Notes under the pieces: generated by a model
Told to the model about the DNA's origin: nothing
What the model saw: only the letters and a program-made list of their open reading frames with translations
Database searches by the model: none
Source: Oasisia sp. SBJ-2009
Taxonomy: Eukaryota > Annelida > Polychaeta > Sabellida > Siboglinidae
Length of the DNA: 64,000 bases
Direction: 5' to 3'
Assembly: GCA_964017155.1 (NCBI GenBank)
Contig: OZ024866.1
Span: forward strand, 20,891,826 to 20,955,825
In this document: piece by piece, positions 25,695 through 34,614 of the stretch
Layout of the letters: each line of letters begins with the position of its first letter
Position numbering within the stretch: position 1 is the stretch's first letter
Translations under genes and position numbers: made by a program

Positions 25695-26725
25695 TATTAT
25701 ACAGGTATGTATGCTGATCTCTCACTGTGCGAATACTCGTGTTCACTAGTCTTCTTATTCAGCTTGACAGCAGCTTTTTGTTTTAATAACTGGTCTGTCT
25801 AGCTGCCCCTACCGATATGTTTCTCTCCGTGCATTTGCCCTCATCTCAGCAGTAGCCTCTCTCTGCTGTCTGGTGACACGGACGGCATCAAATCGCTGTC
25901 TCCCGACCTCACCGTCCCATCTTGATTTCATTGTACAGCTTATACAGACTGGACGTGAATTCGCATTTTCTACAGCAGAGAGCACACAGCCAACACAACC
26001 TCTCGGCAAATGGTAAATTCAGGAATGGAATTTTTGCGGTGTTGAATGCTGCTGTATTCACTCACTGCATCTTTCCCTTCTCGTGAAGGCGCATCTCTGC
26101 AATGACTGTTGTCTGGCTTCAGATAGGATGACAGTAACTCATCGTCGTCGTCATGGCGTTTTCGCCGCAACAGCATCGGGAATCTCATGAGGCCACCTGG
26201 TGTCAGTTCAATCACTCGTTCGTACTCGGCTTCAGTGAGTCTTGGCATCAACATGGCTAAGTTCTCTCCCTTTTCCTACACAACACTCGCAGCCCTTGCA
26301 CTGGTTCGAGTCCTCGTCTCGTATCCACCATAGCCTTCCTTGTAGAGTGCAATGGCTCAGAGGTAGAGCTTCGGACTTTCGACTACGAGAACCCGGGTTT
26401 GAATCCTGTGCTGCGGTGTTAAAACCTTGGGCAAATTTTTTCACTCTACATTGCTCCAGTTCACTCAGCTTTATAAATGAATACCTGGCTATTGACAGTG
26501 GTGGATATGTGTACGAGCAGCCGTCGCGCATTAAATGTAGCATATGGCTGGATGCTTCCCAAAGAAGTCGAGATGGTGTCTGAGTGAACAGGTCTGTCAG
26601 GGAAGTATAATGTAAAGCGCTTTGAATGGTTCTGAGGACTGGATACTGCGCTATATAAAAACTTGTGCCTTTACTTCCTAAAACCACATTTTCTATCATT
26701 CTTGGGGTTCTGGGGTGACTGGCTG
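25695..26725 (-). pseudogene. Internally deleted Mutator-like transposase remnant
   Basis: Read on the minus strand, the start is KNDRKCGFRK (near 26690-26720, matching the ACGFRKG start of the array enzyme). After the SINE at 26341-26673 come ENLAMLMPRLTEAEYERV, the acidic DDDDELLSSYL segment, EYSSIQH and a Cys cluster LCWLCALCCRKCEFTSSLYK, which match array residues 36-160 in order. At about 25905 the frame jumps from MGR directly to RQRFDAVRVTRQQREA, which equals array residues 620-640, and then to a diverged tail ending with an EYSHSERSAYIP-like segment. Roughly 450 residues including all DDE positions are gone. There are also frameshifts and an AAG to TAG stop after the ETYR segment. It resembles an internally deleted non-autonomous derivative. 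Confidence 0.85.
26341..26673 (+). mobile_element. tRNA-derived SINE inserted in the transposase remnant
   Basis: The head has tRNA-like pol III boxes: box A tggctcagaggtagagc (about 26353-26369) and box B gggtttgaatcc (26395-26406). A central domain containing cttgggcaaattttttcac and a ttataaatgaatacctgg segment resembles conserved SINE core domains of marine animals, and the 3' end reads gtaaagcgctttgaa ... gcgctatataaaa, a LINE-like tail found in several SINE families. The element is flanked by a 6-bp direct repeat cttcct (26335-26340 and 26674-26679), a plausible target-site duplication. Removing it joins the two N-terminal pieces of the transposase remnant. Exact family not determined. 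Confidence 0.85.
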
Positions 26726-26989
26726 TTACCAGACACATGACACATGATCACAGTTGTTACCAAGGCAACAGAATATTCAAACTGAGCTCAACAGAGATGT
26801 CTACTCTAACGACATACTCTAAAGACACATGTTTTCCTCCAGGATAGCCATTGGCTGCAGCCATAATGAATTGTGATTTATAACCCTCACCCTCTCAAAT
26901 AAGTCAGACTTGGGCCAGCTGGGCAAGACTTGTGGAGGACAACTAATGACACAGGCCAGTATCCTGGTGGCTGCCTTTCATGTGTATCT

Positions 26990-27095
26990 GTAATGTAATG
27001 TAATGTAATGTAATGTAATGTAATGTAATGTAATGTAATGTAATGTAATGTAATGTAATGTAATGTAATGTAATGTAATGTAATGTAATGTAATG
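26990..27095. repeat. TAATG pentanucleotide microsatellite
   Basis: About 21 perfect copies of a 5-bp unit. It lies inside the degenerate element, between segments matching 33575-33590 and 33600-33635 of the array unit, so it expanded after that element was in place. Confidence 0.97.
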
Positions 27096-27235
27096 GGAAA
27101 CCAGGATGTTGTAAAATTGTGTGATGTGACATTTATTGTGTACCCAAAAAATGCTGTTCCTTTCACACTGACTATAATTCGTGAAGCAGAGAAGTCTCTT
27201 TAAGAACAGATGTCATCTTAAAACAGGCAGATGGT

Positions 27236-28271
27236 CACTCTCACTCACTCTCACTAGCCTGTAGTCTCAGTGGACCGTTGGGGCACCACAGATGACTTGG
27301 CAACCAGCTCCCTCCACTCCTCTCGTCTCTCGGCTTTCCTCATGGCGGCGCCCAGTGTCAAGCCCGTCCATTCCGGGATGTTGTCTTCCCATCTCTTTCT
27401 CTGCCTGCCTCGTCTTCCCCCTCCTTGGACTGTACCTTGCATGACCGTCTTGGCAAGCCCTGTTGATCTTGTTATGTGGCCGTACCATCTCAGTTTACGT
27501 TGTTTGACTGTGGTCAGGAGGTCTTCGTGTGGTCCAATGGCTTGCCGAGTTCTGTTTCGGACCTCTTCGTTGGTGATGGGTTCTCTGTACGTGATGCCGA
27601 GGAGTTTTCTAAGGCATCTCATCTCCATGGCCTGTATTCTTTTCTCGGTTTCTGCTGTTAATGTCCAAGACTCACAGGCGTACAGGAATATGGACATGAC
27701 TAGGGAGCGCATCAGTCTGATCTTTGAGCTGAGCGCTATATTCCTGTCATTCGAAATGGTCTTGAGTTTGGCGAGTGCTGCTGTGGCCTGGGCGATCCTG
27801 GCGAGAATTTTAGGTTTAGATCCTTCATCTGTAATGATTGCTCCCAGATATTTGAATCGTTTGACGCAATCTAGTTTCTCGCCGTTGACCCTGATGTCAG
27901 TGCTGAAGCCATTGGTGTTGTTGGTCATCAGTTTGGTCTTTTCTGCATTGATCTGATGCCGAAGGCTGTAGAAGTCTTATAAATGCGCTCCACCAATTCA
28001 GCTAGCTCGTCTTCCCTTCCTGCCAGGCCGTCTATGTCGTCGGCAAAACGCAAGTTTGTGATATTTCTGCCACCAATGCTGACTGTCCCTTCAAGGTCGT
28101 TCAGTGCGTCAGTCATAATTCTCTCCAAGAAGATGTTGAAGAGGGTGGGGGAGAGCACACAGCCTTGTCTTACTCCGACGGTGGTTCTGAACCAGTCCCC
28201 TATGCTGTTGTTAAGGTAGACTGTGCTGGTGGCCTTTTCATAGAGGTCAAGGTCTTGTGAAAAAGACAGCA
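27236..28271 (-). pseudogene. Non-LTR retrotransposon reverse transcriptase fragment
   Basis: On the minus strand the protein reads through VGVRQGCVLSPTLFNIFLE (the conserved palm/finger segment of non-LTR reverse transcriptases), NLRFADDIDGLAG (F-A-D-D active-site box), KYLGAIITDEG, a thumb region, and a C-terminal KLRWYGHITR ... GRQRKRWEDNI segment common in animal non-LTR elements. A one-base insertion near 27950 (just before the NAEKTKLM equivalent) shifts the frame and separates two open pieces (28271-27928 and 27928-27254). The endonuclease domain and the N-terminal half of the polymerase are missing, a typical 5' truncation. The 3' end carries a gtgagagtgag simple tail. Clade not assigned. 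It sits inside the degenerate array-unit copy, which continues on both sides. Confidence 0.88.
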
Positions 28272-28307
28272 TGTTGGATAACAAAATTAAATATTAAAAT
28301 TGCACTA

Positions 28308-28637
28308 TATCTTCTTCTTATGGTTAGCTCATTACTTTATGTTAGCCACATGTTTGTGTCTAGAGTATTGGCAAGCTTGGTTTTCAGAGTTGTCCTTTTC
28401 TAGAATTAGTGACTCCACTACAGGCTATACATTTACCCCCTGTGTGGGATCTTTTACTTCCCCAGGCATAGACACCAGATAGAAGGGACCACCGGCTTTT
28501 AGCGTCTCTTCCAAAAGACACAGGCAATGTGAGGTGAACGAAATTGCCTAAGTTTTGAAATGGCGGTAGGTGGGATTGAACCACCATTCCCTCGATTGAC
28601 AGTCCGGCGCTCTACCACATGACCACCGCTCCTCACC
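28308..28637 (-). mobile_element. tRNA-derived SINE, second family
   Basis: On the minus strand the head gagcggtggtcatg is followed by box A-like tgtggtagagcgccggact (28619-28601) and box B ggttcaatccc (28582-28572). The body includes ggcaatttcgttcacctc and cttttggaagagacgctaaa, and the 3' end is a short aagaagaag tail near 28308. The body differs from the SINE at 26341, so this is a different family. No clear target duplication was seen. It interrupts the degenerate unit between blocks matching 33815 and about 33830 of the array. Confidence 0.75.
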
Positions 28638-29012
28638 TGTCAAAGGAGATGCTTTCAATATCGGTTGAGTGTATATGGAGAGGCACTGACATTAGCATTT
28701 GTATATTTATAACAGTAACTGACGCATGGGTTGGAAATGTTGTCAATATGCATTATACATAGCAAATTGGAGTTTGTTCCCCACTAGACGGGTGTATGCT
28801 TGAAAGACATCTCGATTGATATTCGATGTATCACTCACAATTTCCATAGACCCTTTCTTCGGATATGTGCATTGCTTCAAAGCTATTTCATTTTTGTGAA
28901 GAATCGAGGCATTCAGCAAATCTATCTGAAGTAAGACCACAATAAGGTGTTCGTCCGCCATTACTCAAGAGAACAGAATCTGAATTGTTGTGATGCTTTG
29001 TGAATTCCAGGG

Positions 29013-29893
29013 CTTGCAATGCCTTGCATACATGCCGGTGTTTCTACAGAGGATACAGGCTTTGCTATTCAACTGAAATTCAACAGCTCAACACATGTTG
29101 AAAGTGAGCTGAATGCGAGTAGAACGTTGGGTGAACGCAGGTCCAAAATCACAGAAACGTGTCAGTAACCTGGGGTGCTGGGACTGCTCTAATTATCAGC
29201 GCCCCCTGGTGTGTGAGGATGTCTAATATTCCCCTCTCGATTCTTTGTATCTTTTGTAGTGTATTCACATTCCGACATGTCCAGTGGACCCAGTGACATG
29301 ACTGAGAACTGAGACGGTGCATTTAAATAATGACACAAACATGCCTCCTATAAGACGTGAGTGACTGCTAGTGTTCTCCTTCATGTCTGCTGTATTTGTA
29401 GTGTGTCAATGTGACCACCGTGGCACTGTCAACAACCAAACTTGTGTGACAAGGAGACATGAATTCAACACAGAAGGTCTGGACTGTGGCCAGTGTAAGG
29501 TGGGTGGATTATCTTGGCCATTAAACAGGTAAAAGACCAATAATATTTTGGTAATTGTTGCTACAGAGATTTATGTACATGTACAAGCTGGAGTGAGAGA
29601 CATCCAGTTTGACACTGAATCCTCCTAGGTCCAGAACGTGATATACGAGCAACAGATGAGGACTGACGCAGGGAGTGCACATATTAACCCCCACGAAACC
29701 CACTAAAACCTCCAACTGCACCTAACTTGTGGTCACGAAAGCTTTCAACCCCACCCTGTTGAGGGCAGAATGAGGGAAGATGCACACAGCCAAATATGTC
29801 CACTGGATGTGCAAAATACTTTGCAATGAACATGCCATTGTTCAAAGCAAAAAACGAAATGTGTACATTTACCCATGGTGTTTAAAAATAAAT
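29013..29893. other. Spacer; no gene recognised
   Basis: Unique sequence between the degenerate unit and the first base of the young array. Open frames are short and unrecognised. I looked for nuclease-gene remnants expected here if the old unit continued in array order, and found none. Confidence 0.6.
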
Positions 29894-30176
29894 AAAAAAT
29901 CCTTAGATGAATTTCTTTAATATGTGCATTGCTTCAATGTAATATATTTTTCGTGAAGATTTGCTCTATTCGGGCAATCTATTTGGGGACATACCACCAA
30001 ATGGAGTCCTACGCCATTACCCATAGTAGTCCTGCTTAAAAGAACTGCATTGTGCAGTTTTTGTAAATTCCTGGAAGCAATGAATGTAGGACTGGTTGAG
30101 TAGAAATAATTTTTTTGTGCAGCATGGCATCAGAGCGGTGAAATAATGACATTTGTCAGACAGTGACCACGCGCGT

Positions 30177-30422
30177 ATGTATACAGTTGTAGTTCGGCCT
30201 AGAGGTATCAACATGGGCAATCGCTGGCTGATTGGAGCAGAAATGGAGGGGTGTCAGGTTAGAGATTGGATTGTAGGAGAAAAAGATATGTCATTTTCAC
30301 GAATTTTATATATGATATGTGTGAATGGAGGCTACTTAGTGTGTGAACTTTTCAATAACATTGATATAAAAGCCTGGCGGGAAATCAAAGAAACGTTTCA
30401 ATGGCCGCCTATGGTAAATTAA
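30177..30422 (+). CDS. 81-residue hypothetical ORF upstream of the nuclease
   Basis: ATG-started frame ending 67 bp before the nuclease start. It is not recognised. In the other units the frame ends seven residues earlier because of a one-base change that creates TAA after ETF, and units 3 and 5 carry an internal TAG (38559-38561 and 46807-46809). It may simply be the 5' leader of the nuclease transcript. Confidence 0.15.
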   Translation: MYTVVVRPRGINMGNRWLIGAEMEGCQVRDWIVGEKDMSFSRILYMICVNGGYLVCELFNNIDIKAWREIKETFQWPPMVN

Positions 30423-30489
30423 TGGTGGTATCTACCCTAATTGAATTTGGACTGGTCTGTTTCCGTGACAACATTGAGCAACAGACAAC

Positions 30490-30888
30490 ATGGACGACGC
30501 GTTTGTACTCCATTACAAGGGGAAATTGAGGGAGAAAACAGTTGTGGCAGCAAATGGAGAGTGTTTGTTGTGGACTGGAAGTAGATGTTGTGTACGGGGA
30601 GGGGTGGTTGGGAATTATGGGGTGATTTACGTTAAATGTCGCCAACTTCGTGGTGGTGGTTTGCGCTGGAAACTAATGAGAGTTCATCGTTTAGCATACA
30701 TGTTGCACCACAAGGAATGGGAACTTCCGCCAGATATGCACTGTAGCCACTTGTGTCACAATTCTCTATGTATAAATGTCAATCATTTAATACTCGAGAC
30801 TCCATTTGTGAATGGTAACAGGAGGCAGTGTGCCAGAGAAAACATATGCTTAGGCCATGATCAAGCCCCACCATGCATTTTTTTTTAA
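30490..30888 (+). CDS. I-PpoI-like His-Cys box (zf-His_Me) nuclease, unit 1
   Basis: 132 residues from an ATG with A at -3 and G at +4. The sequence matches the zinc-binding-loop family of homing endonucleases (PF05551 type): ECLLWTGS at 24-31, RVHRLAYMLHH at 64-74, then CSHLCHNSLCINVNHL at 85-100. By alignment from memory with I-PpoI, H87 is the general base (I-PpoI His98) and N108 the metal-binding Asn (Asn119). C25, C89, C94, H99 would form the first zinc site and C114, C120, H123, C129 the second. All are present, so a metal-dependent His-Me finger DNase able to nick or cut double-stranded DNA is expected. It is short for I-PpoI (163 residues) but typical of animal members. It is convergent with the transposase. 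Unit-1 private residues include H84 and G38. The target site is unknown and no intron is visible. Confidence 0.88.
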   Translation: MDDAFVLHYKGKLREKTVVAANGECLLWTGSRCCVRGGVVGNYGVIYVKCRQLRGGGLRWKLMRVHRLAYMLHHKEWELPPDMHCSHLCHNSLCINVNHLILETPFVNGNRRQCARENICLGHDQAPPCIFF

Positions 30889-30924
30889 ATACACATACCT
30901 TTTAAGAATACGAGGTAATGAAAT

Positions 30925-30936
30925 TAATTGCAATTA
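30925..30936. promoter_or_regulatory. 12-bp perfect palindrome between the convergent genes
   Basis: TAATTGCAATTA, perfectly self-complementary, lies 37 bp after the nuclease stop codon and recurs in each unit at the same place. The old degenerate copy has taattgtaatta at 23589-23600, one mismatch away. Eight bases further on, the minus strand reads atggtaagt, a strong splice-donor match; the old copy has atggtgagt. Role unknown. Confidence 0.4.
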
Positions 30937-31179
30937 GCATGTACTTACCATTGCATAAGTCGTTCATCAGTCTCCATTTCTTTTGATCAGATCTGTCTGT
31001 CTGTGCGTCCTTTTGTTGGCCCATACAGCATTGTGTTTGCAGGTTGTGTCAGACAGTGTAGTCTTTCTTCTGTTGATCCGGGTCTGGCTTATTGTGTATT
31101 GTCTAATTGTCTGTGTACCCTCTGTGTATTCTCTATTGTAAGTAAATCACTGGGGTGTGACAACTCAGAGTTCTACTAA

Positions 31180-33288
31180 TTATGTGTGAGCTGGATAGGT
31201 GTGGTCGTCTACAGATCTGTCACGAAGACAGTAGGGGTGTTCTACCACAGTGCTCTTATTCACCTTGACCTTGACCTTGGGTTTTTTCACATTGACCTTG
31301 CTCTTGTTTGTTGTTGTCATTTCTTGGTCCAGTTGGCCCTTGCGATAGACTGCCTTCTGTGCAGCCACTCTCGTCTGAGCTGAGGCCTCCCTCTGTCGCT
31401 TTGCTGCGTGAACGGCATCAAACCGTTTCCTCTTGTTTACTAACAAACGTCTCCTCACTGCGCGTCGGTGCATGTACATTCTGTGATACAATGCCTCGCG
31501 TTGTATTTGCGCAGCAATCCGTGCTACCCTGCCACCTCTAGTTATGGGTGCCCTGTTACTTTCCAGCTTCCTCAGTAGGGAGGCTCCAGTGCCATAATTC
31601 AGCCTATCTATGGCTGCACACGCCCTGCCCGTGACATTGCGTGAGAAGTTCACATTCTTGGGAAGCGATGCCGATAGCGATCGGTTCAAGCCTTCATTTC
31701 AGTTCGTGTTCATGCATAACTTCGTCATCTCCAGAGCGCGAACACCGAGTCTGATGTTAATCAGATTTCGTCGAGTCGCTCTGTCTGTGTCCGTCATGTT
31801 CAGATGTGATATACGCCCTGAGTGTAAGTGCACTGATTTCTTCCACCAGTTCTTGCGTTTGCCACCAGCGCAGACAACAGAGTAGTACCGGCACTTCTCA
31901 CACTCCCCACTGTAGCAGTCTAGTGTCGTCTCAATGACGCGAGGCATCAGTGAGGCCACCTTTTTGGGGTCACCATCATATAGGTCATTCATCACACTGT
32001 GTATTTGATGGCACCTGGTCTTCACGTCAAGTGAAAACATTTTTCTCTGCTCTTTTCGTATTACTGCTGTCGTCCCCGGAAACATGCGCTCACTAAACTG
32101 CGCCTTGATCATTTTCCTAAACAGCGACGACCCTAAGTGTGTAGTGTCAGCTTGTCGCTCGACATTTGACGTTGTTCCTGACATCCCTGCCTTCACGCCT
32201 TCGGCACCGTGTGCATCTCCATCGGTGACGATGTATGGCAGTCCGACATCTTGTGCCGCAAACTGTCGCCCTATCTCAGCCCCTGCTGTATACTCGGAGA
32301 GAGGCTCACTGGCTGGCAGCGTTGCCGTACAGTTTGCATGGCCTGGACATGTCACATTCACTCCTCGCCTCCTCAGTGAAGCACCCAGTGTGCATAGCTT
32401 GTTCTGGATGCTTATCCCAACTATCTCATTCTGTGCTGTCTGCTTCTCGACAGCAACAGTGATCGCCTGGCTGGCATTCTGTCCTGCGTGATACGCTCCA
32501 GTGATGCACGTGGTGTTATAGCGACTATCAATCGCGATATTTATGGGCGCATTCTCGGGTAGACCACGCAGCCGATTTATTTGCTTCACGTCTTCGCGTT
32601 TCTTTGCCAGGTCTGCCAATGTCATCGTCGACGTTGTGTCACCAACCTTGTTGGCAGTTTTTTGCATGGCGCTGATGCATGGTGATGGCACATTCATACT
32701 AGCAAAAATTACTCGGCTCTTTACTATGCCTGTTGTACTCTCCTGTAATCCGACTTGCAGTCCAATGTTAGGCGCCGCTGGCTTACGGCCTCGCCTTCCT
32801 GTCTCCACTTCATGGTACAGTTTATACATCCTTGATGTGTATCCACATTTCTTGCATCGTAGACAACACTGCCAACACAATCCTACTTTGATTTCTCTGC
32901 CACACTCGCCTTCCGTCACTGAATGCTCCTCGATGCACTCGTACATCGTTTCCATCCGGCCTTTGTCGTACAGCCGCATTTCCTCACGTGTATCTTCTCC
33001 ACCTCCTTGTAGATACACCGATGTCAAGCCGTCATTGTCGTGATCATCGCGGCGTGGCCGCAGGATCTTCGCCTCGCCAGAGTGCCCTTCTGCATCTGGC
33101 ACCTCGATGAGGCCAGCTGGCGTCACTTTTGTGACGCGCGTAAACTCAGCTTGGGTAAGTCTGGGCAGCCATCGGGCTAAACATTCTCCATCTCCAGTCT
33201 GCTCTTCAATGCTGTCCTCTTTCTTGGACGCGTATGCAGGATGACCCTTCCTAAAACCACAGGCCCTTTCACTCTTTCGCGGAGACAT
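31180..33288 (-). pseudogene. Mutator-like DDE transposase, unit 1, broken by a nonsense codon
   Basis: Edge copy of the array transposase. The frame from the ATG at 33288 runs 529 residues and stops at codon 530, where CGA (Arg) has become TGA (plus-strand G to A at about 31700, a CpG-type transition). The remaining 172 codons downstream are open and end with the long C-terminal tail (…TYPAHT). The stop falls two residues before the putative third catalytic acid, E532, so a product would lack the complete active site. Private changes include T441P and S562R. It carries the SPCISAM and MYECIE variants. The poly-T run near the 3' end is in the frame that preserves the full tail. Confidence 0.9.
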
Positions 33289-33371
33289 GATGACAATTGA
33301 AATACACACACACAAAATTCCAAATGTGACACACCAGAGTAATCCAACCTAGTGACCAGCTGACTCTAAGC

Positions 33372-33584
33372 TCACATGGCTGCTGCAACTTTAGTGGGGT
33401 GGGGTACATAATTTCCTCCAATCAAGCGATTGTTTACACCAGTAGTCCCATGTACAATTGATTTGTGATTTACAATCCTCCCTGGATGTGATATGTCAAA
33501 TATTTTGTTTCTACCAGGTGGCATCAAAGCTGGAACAGCCCACTTGTGCATCAGGCCTGCATTCTGCCCGCATGTCGTTGACAT
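33372..33584 (-). CDS. 70-residue ORF upstream of the transposase
   Basis: ATG-started minus-strand frame ending 83 bp before the transposase ATG, open in all eight complete units with one to three substitutions. Not recognised. A fragment with similar wording (RVINHNS against RIVNHKS) survives in the old degenerate copy near 26880. It could be an upstream ORF in the transposase leader, a small accessory protein or chance. Confidence 0.2.
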   Translation of the reverse strand: MSTTCGQNAGLMHKWAVPALMPPGRNKIFDISHPGRIVNHKSIVHGTTGVNNRLIGGNYVPHPTKVAAAM

Positions 33585-33596
33585 GTACCTGTGCAC

Positions 33597-34614
33597 GACA
33601 GGAAACGAGGCTGCTGTGTGAGTGTTTGATGTGGCTTTTTTTCATACCCCATATCAGCACTAATACACATGTGTCTTTGGAGCTGGCTTTAATTCGTGAA
33701 GTTTACACCCTTTTTTTTAACACATGGGATCTTTTAAAAGGCAAATGTTCAATATTTTTGGCCAAAAAACAAGCATAATGCAGAATATTAAAAAAAAATA
33801 CCAACATTGCACTATAGTGATTAAATTCAGTGTCTTCAAGGTCGTCTTAGTGTAACCAATGTGACACTGGGGTCAGAATTCATATAATATCAACTACTAT
33901 AATTTATGTATTGTCCCACTTCTCGTATATATACATCATTCATGACACAGTAGATATTTCTCCACAACGGACGGGTGTGACCTTCAAAGACATGTCAGTT
34001 AATGTGTGCGGCTATATGGAAAAAATCCTTAGATGAATTTCTTTAATATATGCATTGCTTCAATGTAATATATTTTTCGTGAAGATTTGCTCTATTCGGG
34101 CAATCTATTTGGGGACATACCACCAAATGGAGTCCTACGCCATTACCCATAGTAGTCCTGCTTAAAAGAACTGGATTGTGCAGTTTTTGTAAATTCCTGG
34201 AAGCAATTAATGTAGGACTGGTTGAGTAGAAATAATTTTTTTGTGCAGCATGGCATCAGAGCGGTGAAATAATGACATTTGTCAGACAGTGACCACGCGC
34301 GTATGTATACAGTTGTAGTTCGGCCTAGAGGTGTCAACATGGGCAATCGCCGGCTGATTGGAGCAGAAATGGAGGGATGTCAGGTTAGAGATTGGATTGT
34401 AGGAGAAAAAGATATGTCATTTTCACAAATTTTATATATGATATGTGTGAATGGAGGCTACTTAGTGGGTGAACTTTTCAATAACATTGATATAAAAGCC
34501 TGGCTGGAAATCAAAGAAACGTTTTAATGGCCGCCTATGGTAAATTAATGGTGGTATCTACCCAATTGAATTTGGACTGGTCTGTTTCCGTGACAACATT
34601 GAGCAACAGACAAC
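33597..34614. other. Non-coding part of the 4.12-kb unit (unit junction region)
   Basis: AT-rich stretch between the transposase leader and the next unit's nuclease, recurring in every unit. It holds A/T homopolymers, gacgggtgtgacctt and the A6 tract used here as unit start. I found no inverted terminal repeats, tRNA genes or recognisable promoter words. The gacgggtg and taattcgtgaag words are preserved in the old degenerate copy, so this region includes the element's more conserved cis sequence. Confidence 0.6.

Larger units (their letters stand above)
23575..29012 (+). mobile_element. Degenerate old copy of the 4.12-kb array unit
   Basis: Scattered but colinear similarity to the unit of the right-hand array. 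In order: 23576-23672 resembles 30910-31010 (weak); 25695-26340 and 26674-26725 hold the transposase remnant; 26870-26905 (ttgtgatttataaccctc) matches 33459-33483; 27095-27135 (gggaaaccaggatgttgt) matches 33600-33635; 27160-27235 contains taattcgtgaag and tcttaaaacaggcag like 33690-33745; 28285-28307 (aatattaaaattgcactata) matches 33785-33815; 28680-28800 matches 33870-33980; 28860-29012 matches 34040-34200. The last two blocks cross the unit junction of the array without a gap. Later insertions (two SINEs, a reverse transcriptase fragment, microsatellite and minisatellite expansions) account for most of the extra length. No nuclease remnant was found. Alignment was by eye; the left end is the least certain. 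Confidence 0.75.

Noticed and set aside
26353..26410. tRNA gene
   Set aside because: Box A and B are present, but there is no foldable acceptor stem with matching 3' half and the sequence continues into a SINE body. The same applies to 28572-28619 on the minus strand.
30490..30888. Nuclease as part of a self-splicing group I intron, as for I-PpoI
   Set aside because: I saw no group I core elements around the gene and no interrupted rRNA or other host gene. The gene sits alone between the unit junction and a convergent transposase.
31610..33043. Plus-strand ORFs of 75-167 residues antisense to the transposase
   Set aside because: Shadow frames of the minus-strand transposase; their changes follow the changes of that gene.
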